NCBI GenBank assembly: GCA_015056045.1
Contig: SVGZ01000006.1
Span: forward strand, 1-64,000
Source: Clostridiales bacterium
Lineage (GTDB): Bacteria; Bacillota; Clostridia; Christensenellales; Christensenellaceae
Length of the DNA: 64,000 nucleotides
Direction of reading: 5' to 3'
Notes under the pieces: model-generated
Seen by the model: only the letters and a program-made list of their open reading frames with translations
What the model was told of the DNA's origin: nothing
Database searches by the model: none
Part shown: piece after piece, positions 9,291-18,479 of the stretch
Layout of the letters: each line of letters begins with the position of its first letter
Position numbering within the stretch: the stretch's first letter is position 1
Made by a program: the position numbers and the translations under genes

Positions 9291-11366
9291 ATGAAGTTCG
9301 AGGAATACGAGATCGAAGGAAAAGGCAGAGGAAAATTCACTCTTCCCGAAAAAAAGAATAAGCCGATGGCTGCTGCAGAAAGGGAAAAAACCGCTGCGGA
9401 TGGGCAGCCTGTGTTTGATGAAAACAAAGCCCTTTTCATGGCAGAAACTGCGGAGGCAAAGGGTGGTTTTGTCGTGCCGGAAAAGAACCTCCAGATCGAT
9501 GAATTCAAAAAGAAAAAAGAAGCTTTCGAAAAAAAGTACCGCAGCTTCAAAGAAGAATTTGAAGCGGGAAAAACACCCGAAGCAGAAAAAAGCGAACTTC
9601 TTTATTATATTTACGAAATTTTATCAAAAACAGACGATATTCGGCAGACAAGTATGAAACTCCAGACTCTTTCCCGTGTATATGATATAAAAGAGGGAAA
9701 AGAGGAGGAAGCACCTACGTTTGAAAATGACTTTTTGTGGGAAATGGGTGAAGAGAAAAGCCGAAGTTTTACCATTCCTGCAAAGAAAACAAAAACAGAA
9801 GAAAAAAATACCGAAAAATATACGGAAAAACCAAGGGAAAACCGTTATCAGATCCTTGCGCAATCGGTCGAAGATCGCTTTATGAACGATGCCCTGCGCT
9901 ATCTTCATGTAAGCGCAAAAGAGGCGCCTTTTGTTGCTTTCAGGTGCTATCTGCCGACTTTTGACCGCATGGATGAACGGCAGCTTGCCTATTATCTCTA
10001 TTGGCGCAGCGAAGCGAAAAAGAATCATTTCCTCAAAACTTCCGAAGCCTATATCGAGCTTTATGCTTATGAGATCATCAATAACATCGGCTTTTTTGCG
10101 GAGGAAGGTTTTGATGAGCTGGTGTCGCTATACCTCGCATACCGTGCGGATTTCCCGAAGCTTGATCAGTATTTTCCCGGCTGGCTGCTCGATTATACCT
10201 TTTCGTTCAGGATCGACCGCGATATTTCGGAGTATCTCGGTTATGCTTCGCAATATACTTACGGCAATATTCTGGACAGGATATTGGAATATGGGCTTAA
10301 GCATACGCCGCTTTCGCTCAATTATGCGATGATCTCGCTGCTTTCCGATTATGACCCGGCGGATAACAAATTTTATGCGGAAAACGAAGCACTTTTCCAT
10401 GAAACGATTCCGAAACTGCTTATTCTTGTCGATTCCTATCTCGAAAAGAAACAGGGCAAGCGTGTTTTTGAGCTATATCAGCCTCGCGAAACTTTGCGTG
10501 ACAGAACGCTTTTCCAAAATGCCGTTTTCTGTTATGAACGCCTGTTGAAAAAGCATCCCTATCGCAGTTATGTGGCGGATTTCCGTCTGCGGGAATTTAT
10601 TACACAATTCATGCGTGCTTCGGAAAACGCCTTAAGAGAAAAAATGGGCTACCGTTCCAAACTGCGTGCGGTAACTTTTGATCCTGAACTGAAAAAATTG
10701 ATCACGAGCTACCTGATCAAGGATACGAAAGAAGTCAAAAAAGAGGAAGAAAAGCTCGACCTCAGCATTCGCATCGATAAAAAACTGCTCATCAAGGCGG
10801 AAAAGGACATTGCAGAAACGATCGAGATGCTTTCCGTGGAGGATACGCCAAAGAATACTGCCTTTACCGAAAAAGAATCGGCATTGATCGCATTTTTCGC
10901 GGAACATGGCGGCAAGCTGAAAGAGGAAGAGCTCTATCAGCGAGATGCGGAGTTTATCCTCACGATCGACAGCATCAATGAAAAAACGCTCTACCAAACG
11001 GGCAGACTGTTACTCGTGGAAAACCGAGGTATTTACACAATGAATCAGCTCGATCTGCCGGAGCTTAAAACGAAAACAAAACTGGAAAAACAGGCAGAGA
11101 TTAAGACAGAAATCAAACAAACAGAACCGACAGAAAAAGAAGAAAGTCCTTTTTCTACGGAAGAAAGGGCCTATATCGCAGCAGCTCTGCGGCTTGATGA
11201 AGCGGAAATGGAGCGCATTGCAGAGGCTGCAGGCTCAATGCCGGAGCTTTTTGAAGAAGCGATCAACGATAAAGCCATGGAGCTCTATGGCGATATCCTG
11301 ATCGAAAGCGGCATGATCATCGAAGATTATCAGGAAACAGCGCTCAGATTAACGGGGGTATTATGA
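9291..11366 (+). CDS. TerB-N / TerB-C domain protein (stress/defence module component 1)
   Basis: Central region RFMNDALRYLHVSAKEAPFVAFRCYLPTFDRMDERQLAYYLYWRSEAKKNHFLKTSEAYIELYAYEIINNIG matches the TerB-N pattern. The C-terminus (FSTEERAYIAAALRLDEAEMERIAEAAGSMPELFEEAINDKAMELYGDILIE) matches the TerB-C pattern. Confidence 0.78.
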   Translation: MKFEEYEIEGKGRGKFTLPEKKNKPMAAAEREKTAADGQPVFDENKALFMAETAEAKGGFVVPEKNLQIDEFKKKKEAFEKKYRSFKEEFEAGKTPEAEKSELLYYIYEILSKTDDIRQTSMKLQTLSRVYDIKEGKEEEAPTFENDFLWEMGEEKSRSFTIPAKKTKTEEKNTEKYTEKPRENRYQILAQSVEDRFMNDALRYLHVSAKEAPFVAFRCYLPTFDRMDERQLAYYLYWRSEAKKNHFLKTSEAYIELYAYEIINNIGFFAEEGFDELVSLYLAYRADFPKLDQYFPGWLLDYTFSFRIDRDISEYLGYASQYTYGNILDRILEYGLKHTPLSLNYAMISLLSDYDPADNKFYAENEALFHETIPKLLILVDSYLEKKQGKRVFELYQPRETLRDRTLFQNAVFCYERLLKKHPYRSYVADFRLREFITQFMRASENALREKMGYRSKLRAVTFDPELKKLITSYLIKDTKEVKKEEEKLDLSIRIDKKLLIKAEKDIAETIEMLSVEDTPKNTAFTEKESALIAFFAEHGGKLKEEELYQRDAEFILTIDSINEKTLYQTGRLLLVENRGIYTMNQLDLPELKTKTKLEKQAEIKTEIKQTEPTEKEESPFSTEERAYIAAALRLDEAEMERIAEAAGSMPELFEEAINDKAMELYGDILIESGMIIEDYQETALRLTGVL

Positions 11367-12676
11367 TAACAAAGATTCCAAAAAGAATATCAACGGCATT
11401 GATCCACTCGCTTTCGAGCGGTGTTGTGCCTCGCACTGGACTTGGCTATATTACGGTCGGCCGTCGTGCGGAAACGGAGGCTTTGACAAAAGATCTCGCC
11501 AGTATTGAGGCAGGTGCAGGCGGTTTCAGGGTCGTCTGCGGTCGATACGGCAGCGGCAAGAGCTTCCTTTTACAGACGATCCGCAGCTATTCGCTTGAGA
11601 AAGGCTTCATCACCGCAGATGCAGACCTTTCGCCCGAAAGAAGGCTTGTCGGCACAAAAGGGCAGGGTCTTGCGACATATCGTGAGCTGATGATCAATTT
11701 TGCCACACGAACAAGACCCGATGGCGGTGCATTGGAGCTGATTTTGCAGAAATGGATCGCAGCACTCCGTCAGGAAGTCGAAGCGGAAAACTCCGGCATT
11801 GCGGATGAAGATCTGATCATCCTCGTTGGCGAAAAGATCGAAGAAACAGCAGGCGAAATGGTCGAGCTCATCCACGGCTTCGATTTTGCAAAGGTCATGG
11901 TCGGCTATTGGCAGGCTTATAAAACAGGCGATACGGAAAAACGACAGGCAGCTTTGCGTTGGCTCAGGGGCGAATATACGACAAAAACAGAAGCAAAACG
12001 CGCGCTTAACGTCGGTTCGATCATCACGGATGAAAACTGGTATGATTTCATCAAGCTTTGGGCAAAATTCGTCACAAAAATCGGCTACAAGGGGCTCGTC
12101 GTCTTTATCGATGAAGCGGTCAACCTCTATAAGATCCCCAATTCGCAGTCCCGAACAGCCAATTACGAAAAGATCCTTTCGATCTTTAACGATACGATGC
12201 AGGGAAAAGCTGAACACCTCTATTTCCTTATGGGCGGTACACCGCAGTTTGTTGAAGATGAACGCCGCGGACTATTTTCCTATGAAGCGCTTCGCAGCAG
12301 GCTCATGCAGGGTCGTTACGCAACGGAAGAACTCCGCAACCTTTCTGCGCCGGTTATCCGCTTAAAACAGCTGACCGATGAAGAGGTTTTCCTGCTTCTC
12401 AAGAAATTAAGGGAGCTTCATGCCGAGCATCATGGCTATGAAATGAATGCAAGCGACGAAGAGCTGATCTCTTTCCTTGAAAATGCCGTCGGCAGAATGG
12501 GCGCAAAAACCCTACTTACACCGCGTGAAGTCATCCGTGATTTCCTCGATACGCTGGATCTCCTCCAACAGAACCCGGAAATGCGCATGGCCGATATTTT
12601 GAAAGATCATAAAGTTGAAGCAGCAAAGGAAGACCCCGATGAGGTAGACGATTTCCTCATGGGCTTTGAAATTTAG
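11363..12676 (+). CDS. BrxD-like P-loop ATPase (DUF2791 family; module component 2)
   Basis: Walker A GRYGSGKSFLLQTI, GQGLATYRELM, Walker B LVVFIDEAVNLY; ATGA overlap with the upstream gene. Confidence 0.82.
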   Translation: MITKIPKRISTALIHSLSSGVVPRTGLGYITVGRRAETEALTKDLASIEAGAGGFRVVCGRYGSGKSFLLQTIRSYSLEKGFITADADLSPERRLVGTKGQGLATYRELMINFATRTRPDGGALELILQKWIAALRQEVEAENSGIADEDLIILVGEKIEETAGEMVELIHGFDFAKVMVGYWQAYKTGDTEKRQAALRWLRGEYTTKTEAKRALNVGSIITDENWYDFIKLWAKFVTKIGYKGLVVFIDEAVNLYKIPNSQSRTANYEKILSIFNDTMQGKAEHLYFLMGGTPQFVEDERRGLFSYEALRSRLMQGRYATEELRNLSAPVIRLKQLTDEEVFLLLKKLRELHAEHHGYEMNASDEELISFLENAVGRMGAKTLLTPREVIRDFLDTLDLLQQNPEMRMADILKDHKVEAAKEDPDEVDDFLMGFEI

Positions 12677-12686
12677 GGGATAACAT

Positions 12687-14861
12687 ATGAGTATGGAAAA
12701 CACTTTTGATCGCCTGGCGCCTTTTATTCAGGAATATATTTATAAAAAAGGCTGGTCTGAACTCAGGGAAGTACAGGTCGAAGCGGCAAAGACACTTTTT
12801 GAAACGGATCATCACCTGCTTTTAGCTTCGGGAACGGCAAGCGGCAAGACGGAAGCTGCTTTTTTCCCGACTTTGACGAAGCTCTATGAAAACCCTTCGG
12901 CAAGCATCGGCATCCTCTATATCGGGCCGTTAAAAGCGCTGATCAATGACCAGTTTGAAAGGCTTTCCGATCTTTTGGAAGAAGCGCATATCAAAGTCAC
13001 GCATTGGCATGGCGATGCGCCGCAATCCGAAAAAACAAAGCTCGTTAAAAACCCGAGCGGTGTTTTGCAGATCACGCCCGAATCTTTGGAAAGCCTTCTC
13101 ATGAACAAGGCAAACGCCGTTCCGCAGATGTTCCATGACCTGCGCTATATCATCATCGACGAAGTACATGCCTTTATGGGCAAAGACAGAGGCGCACAGC
13201 TTTTGTGTGATCTCAACCGTCTTGAGGCAATGGCAGGCGTTCACCCGACGAGGATCGGTCTTTCCGCAACCTTAAAGGATTACGAAGGTGCAGCCGAATG
13301 GCTCCGCAGCGGTACAGGCAATGCCGTCGATGTCAATGACCTCGATATCAAGCGCAGCCTGCGCATCGCCGTTGAGCATTTTATGATCCCAGATGCCAAA
13401 ACGACCGAAGAAACCGAACTCGCCGCACAGGCAGAAGCTGCTTATAACGGTTTTGTCTATGATGCCACGCACAAGAAAAAGTGCATCATCTTTACAAACA
13501 GCCGCGATACAGCGGAGGAAGTCATCCGCAATATGCGCCGAATCGCTGCACAGAGAAACGACCGAGATGTTTTCTATGTGCATCATGGCAGTATTTCGGC
13601 GGCATTGCGCGAAGAAGCGGAGTTTGCTCTGCGTGAAGGAACTGGTCCTGCCGTTTCTGCGGCAACTTTAACGCTCGAACTCGGTATCGATATCGGCGGA
13701 ATGGACAGAACTTTGCAGATCGGTGCGCCGTATTCCGCATCAAGCTTTGTGCAAAGGCTCGGCCGTTCGGGAAGGCGTGGTAATGCGGCGGAAATGATCT
13801 TTGTTTCTGCGGAAGAATTTGACGATATGGCGGCTCTTCCGGCAAAGATCCCGTGGACGCTGCTGCGTTCGATCGCCGTTATCGAGCTGTATCTGAAAGA
13901 AAAATGGGTCGAACCCATTATCGAAAAAAAGATGCCTATGGGCCTTTTGTATCATCAGACCATGAGCATCTTAAAAAGCCATACCAATATGCTCCCGCAG
14001 GATCTTGCAAAAGAAGTTTTGCTTCTCCCGCCATTTGAAAATATTTCGCTTGGCGATTACGGCAATTTCTTAAAACACCTCATCCTGACCGGTCATATCG
14101 AAAAAATGGACGAAGGTGATCTCATCGTCGGTGAAACGGGCGAGCGCATCATCAACAATTTCCATTTTTATGCGATGTTTGAAGATGAAGAGGAATACGC
14201 CGTCTATTGTGAAAGCGAAGAGATCGGCAGTATTATGACGATTCCGCCGCCGGGTTATGCAATGACGCTTGCAGGCCGTTCCTGGCGCATACTGGAGGTT
14301 GACCACAGGCATAAAACCGTACAGGTCGAGCTGATCAACGGCAAATCCGATACGCTTTGGACAGGCGGTACAGGCGATATCGATCCGAGAATTCTGAAAA
14401 AGATGAAGGAGATCCTCGCAGGCAGCGAAATGTATCCCTATCTTCGCCCGAATGCACAGAACAGGCTCAAAAAAGCACGCAGACTTGTGCAGGAAACAGG
14501 TCTTCTTGCAAGTCCTGTTATAGCGGCAGGCGGTGACACGATGTTTATTATCCCCTGGGTCGGCAGCAAGCAGTTCAGAACGATCGGCAGAGGACTCAAG
14601 CATATGTTCAAAGATGAATTGAAGCTCCGACGCTGTGTTCCGACGGAACCGTATTATTTCTCTGTTGCCGGCGAAGTCAGCCCGGAAAGACTCCTTGAAG
14701 CGGTCAATTTCATCGGTTCGGGTGATTATGATCCCTATCAGCTTTTAGCGGATGATGAAGCGCCTTTGAACGGCAAAAACGATGAATTTGCGCCGGATGA
14801 TCTTCTTCGCAAAGCCTTTATCCTCGATGGCATTGACAATAAATTCGGAAAAATCGGATAA
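12687..14861 (+). CDS. Lhr/BrxHI-like DEAD/DEAH-box superfamily II helicase (module component 3)
   Basis: Motif I ASGTASGKTEAAF, motif II DEVHAF, motif III SATL, motif VI QRLGRSGRRG. Confidence 0.9.
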   Translation: MSMENTFDRLAPFIQEYIYKKGWSELREVQVEAAKTLFETDHHLLLASGTASGKTEAAFFPTLTKLYENPSASIGILYIGPLKALINDQFERLSDLLEEAHIKVTHWHGDAPQSEKTKLVKNPSGVLQITPESLESLLMNKANAVPQMFHDLRYIIIDEVHAFMGKDRGAQLLCDLNRLEAMAGVHPTRIGLSATLKDYEGAAEWLRSGTGNAVDVNDLDIKRSLRIAVEHFMIPDAKTTEETELAAQAEAAYNGFVYDATHKKKCIIFTNSRDTAEEVIRNMRRIAAQRNDRDVFYVHHGSISAALREEAEFALREGTGPAVSAATLTLELGIDIGGMDRTLQIGAPYSASSFVQRLGRSGRRGNAAEMIFVSAEEFDDMAALPAKIPWTLLRSIAVIELYLKEKWVEPIIEKKMPMGLLYHQTMSILKSHTNMLPQDLAKEVLLLPPFENISLGDYGNFLKHLILTGHIEKMDEGDLIVGETGERIINNFHFYAMFEDEEEYAVYCESEEIGSIMTIPPPGYAMTLAGRSWRILEVDHRHKTVQVELINGKSDTLWTGGTGDIDPRILKKMKEILAGSEMYPYLRPNAQNRLKKARRLVQETGLLASPVIAAGGDTMFIIPWVGSKQFRTIGRGLKHMFKDELKLRRCVPTEPYYFSVAGEVSPERLLEAVNFIGSGDYDPYQLLADDEAPLNGKNDEFAPDDLLRKAFILDGIDNKFGKIG

Positions 14862-14867
14862 TAAAGA

Positions 14868-14896
14868 AGAGACTTCTTTCCCGAAGTCTCTTTTTT
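14868..14896 (+). terminator. Intrinsic terminator closing the TerB/ATPase/helicase operon
   Basis: AGAGACTTCtttcccGAAGTCTCTTTTTT, 9-bp stem. Confidence 0.85.
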
Positions 14897-14903
14897 ATTG
14901 CTG

Positions 14904-15359
14904 TTATGAAAAAATGAGTGCGGTAATGATGCCGATGATACCGCCGACGTGTACCTGAAAGGGTGTGTGCCCGATGATCTCTTTTAAGAGTTCGACATCT
15001 TCAAAGGGTTTGCTGCCCTGTTCCTTGAGCGAAGCGATGATGCGGTTCAAAACCTGTGCCTGATAACCTGCCTGCAGGCGAACGCCTCTGGCATCGTGCA
15101 TAACGACAAGCGCCAAAACAAGGCTGATCGCAAAATAGGGTGAAGCCGGTCCGTAAAGCTTTGCCGCAGAAACACAAAGCGCACAAACTGCCGCAGAGTG
15201 AGAGCTGGGCATTCCACCGGGACCGAAAAGCCTTTCCGCGTCCATTTTTTTATTGACCCAAAAATCAATGATAAATTTAATGACCTGTGCCGCTGTCCAT
15301 GCAATACCGGCGCTGATCAGCATTTTATTTGAAAAAAGTTCTGTAAAAAATTCTGCCAT
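14904..15359 (-). CDS. Divergent PAP2 family membrane protein (DUF212, YuiD-like)
   Basis: GPGGMPSSHSAAVCAL and VVMHDARGVRLQAGYQAQVLN motifs. Confidence 0.88.
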   Translation of the reverse strand: MAEFFTELFSNKMLISAGIAWTAAQVIKFIIDFWVNKKMDAERLFGPGGMPSSHSAAVCALCVSAAKLYGPASPYFAISLVLALVVMHDARGVRLQAGYQAQVLNRIIASLKEQGSKPFEDVELLKEIIGHTPFQVHVGGIIGIITALIFS

Positions 15360-15488
15360 GATCGCTCCAAGATAAAAAGTATATTCCCTATGATACCCTA
15401 AAAAACGGCGTTTGACAAAGCTTTTATTGTAAAATTATCCTTAATGCGTTATTATTTATAGTATAGAGTAAAAATCGGATGGAGTGAA

Positions 15489-16541
15489 ATGGAAGAATTA
15501 AGCAAAAACAGGCTTTTTCTCGTGCTTGGTGATCGTGCCTTTGCGGAAGATAACCTGCCCGAAGCCTATGCATATTATAAAAAAGCAGTTGAAGAAGCAT
15601 ATGATGACCCCGAATCCATGCTGAAAAAAGGTTATGCGGCTCTTGTTCTTTCGGAAAAAGGTCAATTCCGCTTAAAAGAAATGCTGTTTGCCATTCAGCG
15701 CTCGGAAAAAGACGCAGAACTTGCACAAATCTATTTGGAAAAGATGCTTGCCTTTGCGGAAAATTTCATGCGCGAAAGAATAGGTGAGTTTTATGCACAG
15801 CAGGCAACAGGTTTCATGTGCAAAAAAGAGCTGTATTTGCTCGAAAATGCAGATAAAGCCGCTCTTTTAACGCTCGAAGCGGCCCGTTATGCCATGGAAA
15901 AATATAAAGACGATGCGGAAAAGCTCATGGCTGCACGTAAGCTTGCCTGTGAAGCGATTCATTTTATCTGCATCGACTATTATTATTTCACGGACACAAA
16001 CTTGCTGGAAAAATGTTTTGGCGGTCGTGCATATCCCGATAAAAAAGCCTATATCGCCGAATATGACGAGCTTTGCTATCAGATCCGCGCGGATGAACCC
16101 AAATATCGCAAGGAAGATGAAAACCCGATCAACCGCATCATGCCGCAGAAGGAAGAAGAAAAGTATGAGCTGCAGCGTGCAAGGGTACTTTCCGTTTTCC
16201 AGCGTCATAAAGACAGAGAGTTTGAAATGCGCCGCCGTGAGGAAAAATATCAGCAGGAAATGGAGCAGAAAAAACTCTTCTGGAAAGATCACCCCGAAGA
16301 ATATCAGAAGTATCTGGATGAACTCGCCGAAATGCGCGATAAACATCAGCGTCTCCTGAAAAAGCTTAAAGAGTATGATGAGATCATCGATATGATCTAT
16401 GATCAGCGGCAGATCATGATTTTGAATGCAGGCCCGATCTGGGGCAAAAAAGCCCGTGCAAGAAAAGAAGCGGAGATCAAGATCGCAGAGCTTAATTACC
16501 GCCTGATGAACGAATTCAGCGATTGGAGCGAATACAGATGA
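15489..16541 (+). CDS. Hypothetical protein, N-terminal TPR-like helices and C-terminal coiled coil
   Basis: Helix-turn-helix repeats (AFAEDNLPEAYAYYKKAVEEAYDDPESMLKKGYAAL), followed by a charged coiled-coil region. Confidence 0.6.
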   Translation: MEELSKNRLFLVLGDRAFAEDNLPEAYAYYKKAVEEAYDDPESMLKKGYAALVLSEKGQFRLKEMLFAIQRSEKDAELAQIYLEKMLAFAENFMRERIGEFYAQQATGFMCKKELYLLENADKAALLTLEAARYAMEKYKDDAEKLMAARKLACEAIHFICIDYYYFTDTNLLEKCFGGRAYPDKKAYIAEYDELCYQIRADEPKYRKEDENPINRIMPQKEEEKYELQRARVLSVFQRHKDREFEMRRREEKYQQEMEQKKLFWKDHPEEYQKYLDELAEMRDKHQRLLKKLKEYDEIIDMIYDQRQIMILNAGPIWGKKARARKEAEIKIAELNYRLMNEFSDWSEYR

Positions 16542-17083
16542 TTTATGAACCAAAAGAGATCCACTTAAAAGACGGCAGAAAAGCTGTTTTCAGGAGCCCT
16601 TTGCCAAAAGATGCCGCTGCTTTGCTCGTCTTTCTTCGTGATATCTGCGCCGAAACGGATAATCTGCTCCGTATGGCTGATGAATGTACCGAAACCGTCG
16701 AACAGGAGCTCATGTTCATTACCAATCTCAATGCCGCATCTTATGCACAGATGATCATCTGCGAGATCGATGGCGAAATCGCCGGAAATTGTCAGGTCAC
16801 TTTCAATACAAGGAAAAAGATCGCGCATCGTGCAGAAATTGCGCTTGGTATCCGCAGAAAATACTGGAATTTAGGCATCGGCAAAGCCTTTTTCACCGCT
16901 ATGGAAGAAACGGCAAGGGAATACGGCGCAGAGCTTCTCGAGCTTTCCTATATCGAAGGCAACGAACGCGGCCGCATCCTTTATGAGAAATGCGGTTTTG
17001 AGGTTGTTGCCGAAAGACCGAATGCTTTCCTGCAGCCGGATGGGCATTTTGCCGCGGAGATCATGATGCAGAAAAAACTATAA
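16538..17083 (+). CDS. GNAT family N-acetyltransferase
   Basis: RAEIALGIRRKYWNLGIGKAFFTAMEETAREYGAELLELSYIEGNERGRILYEKCGFEV; ATGA overlap with the upstream gene. Confidence 0.92.
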   Translation: MIYEPKEIHLKDGRKAVFRSPLPKDAAALLVFLRDICAETDNLLRMADECTETVEQELMFITNLNAASYAQMIICEIDGEIAGNCQVTFNTRKKIAHRAEIALGIRRKYWNLGIGKAFFTAMEETAREYGAELLELSYIEGNERGRILYEKCGFEVVAERPNAFLQPDGHFAAEIMMQKKL

Positions 17084-17162
17084 GGGAAAGAAAGTATATT
17101 CAACGGGTTATTGGTGGATATATTTCTGTCTGATACAACAAAACATAAAGGGGAATACAGGT

Positions 17163-17570
17163 ATGAAAAAAGTGTGTTTTGTGTTGGTACTGATATTTAC
17201 ATTATTTATGCTCTGTAGTTGCGGGGGATATATAAAGAGTTATTCTGCAACCATTTTGATTACATCCTGTCAAGGTGACGAAGCAAGTATGGCATTTGAT
17301 ACCTTTAAGGGAAAGTATAATTTTAAATTAAGAAGAGATGGTATTGCTGAGCATACACTTGATTTTGATGCAAGTCTTGCTGAAGGTGAGATGAATGTTT
17401 ATATCGGTGTTGATGGTGAAAAAGAATTGCTCCATACTGTCAAAGGCGGCGAATCTTACGACGAAACTATTATACTTGCTGATAAATATGATGACGAAAA
17501 ATCAATTTACATTATTCTCGAATCGTCAGGCAAATGTATGGATGGTGATTTTGAGTTTGAGTACAATTGA
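17163..17570 (+). CDS. Small putative lipoprotein, unknown function
   Basis: Signal peptide with lipobox-like LCSCGG; no recognisable domain. Confidence 0.55.
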   Translation: MKKVCFVLVLIFTLFMLCSCGGYIKSYSATILITSCQGDEASMAFDTFKGKYNFKLRRDGIAEHTLDFDASLAEGEMNVYIGVDGEKELLHTVKGGESYDETIILADKYDDEKSIYIILESSGKCMDGDFEFEYN

Positions 17571-17640
17571 TATAAATTAAGAAAACAAATTCCAATTTAC
17601 CAAACAGTAAGGGTACATTTTGTTATATAGTGCGAAAAGA

Positions 17641-17676
17641 AAAAAGCCGGACTGCAAAGCGCAGTCCGGCTTTTAC
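17641..17676. terminator. Bidirectional intrinsic terminator
   Basis: AAAAAGCCGGACTGCaaagcGCAGTCCGGCTTTT perfect stem with A and T tracts. Confidence 0.9.
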
Positions 17677-17684
17677 TTTCTGAT

Positions 17685-18011
17685 TTACCAGCGGTTGATA
17701 TTCCTCTTGAATTTTTCCGTGTAGGATTTTTTTAATTCTTCTTCCGTGATCCCGTAGCAAAGCAGGACATCATTATAATACATGAGCACATCTGCCAGTT
17801 CTTCGATCAGATCTCTTCTCAAAGTTTCATCGCTGCAGGCAGTTTCCGCACCGTTCTTTTTGATGATGTCGATCACTTCGCCGATCTCGCCGATCATATA
17901 GAGCAGTTTATCCGCACCCGTTTCGGGAACGTTAGGCTTCCATCTACCTTTGTATTTTTCCTGCAGGCACTTTTGCATTTCCTGCATTTCGCCGATACTG
18001 AATTTTTCCAT
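17685..18011 (-). CDS. MazG-like nucleotide pyrophosphohydrolase
   Basis: GEIGEVIDIIKKNG...LIEELADVLMYYNDV (EExx...ExxD MazG pattern). Confidence 0.8.
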   Translation of the reverse strand: MEKFSIGEMQEMQKCLQEKYKGRWKPNVPETGADKLLYMIGEIGEVIDIIKKNGAETACSDETLRRDLIEELADVLMYYNDVLLCYGITEEELKKSYTEKFKRNINRW

Positions 18012-18059
18012 GATCATTCCTTTTTTAAGAGAAAGCCCCGAATTGCTTCGGGGTTCTTC

Positions 18060-18470
18060 TTATTCATTAACCGTCGCAACCTTGCCCAAAGCCCAGTTTG
18101 TGAGCCAACGGCGGAGGAGCTCTGCGTTCATTTTTTTATTCGGTTCTTCTGTTTCTTCCATCGAAAGGCGTTCCGCTTCGCTCGTGATAACGGCAACCGC
18201 TTTTTCCTGCGTTGTTTCGTCGATCTTTACCAGCTCGATGAGGCAGATCGCTGCCCAGCGGCGGACGAAACCGCTTTCATCATCAAGATATTCCACAAGC
18301 TTCGGAATACGGTCGGGATAATAGCGGTTGATCTCCGATGCGGCGTTGCGCATATCGTCGATCGCGCGGTTATAATCGCCGAAAGAAAAGGGATCGGCAT
18401 AATTCAGCTTTGCAGTCGCAAGTGCATTTTCGCGGAAAGCTTCAACATATAAATCTGCGATATGGGGCAT
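18060..18470 (-). CDS. Hypothetical HEAT-like repeat protein
   Basis: Helical repeat-like segment KLVEYLDDESGFVRRWAAICLIEL; no firm family. Confidence 0.5.
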   Translation of the reverse strand: MPHIADLYVEAFRENALATAKLNYADPFSFGDYNRAIDDMRNAASEINRYYPDRIPKLVEYLDDESGFVRRWAAICLIELVKIDETTQEKAVAVITSEAERLSMEETEEPNKKMNAELLRRWLTNWALGKVATVNE

Positions 18471-18479
18471 ATAAACTCC

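Noticed and set aside
9291-14861. Calling the locus a BREX system
   Set aside because: Only BrxD-like and BrxHI-like components are present; no PglX, PglZ, BrxC/PglY, BrxA/B or Lon-like gene within the window, so it is at most BREX-related.
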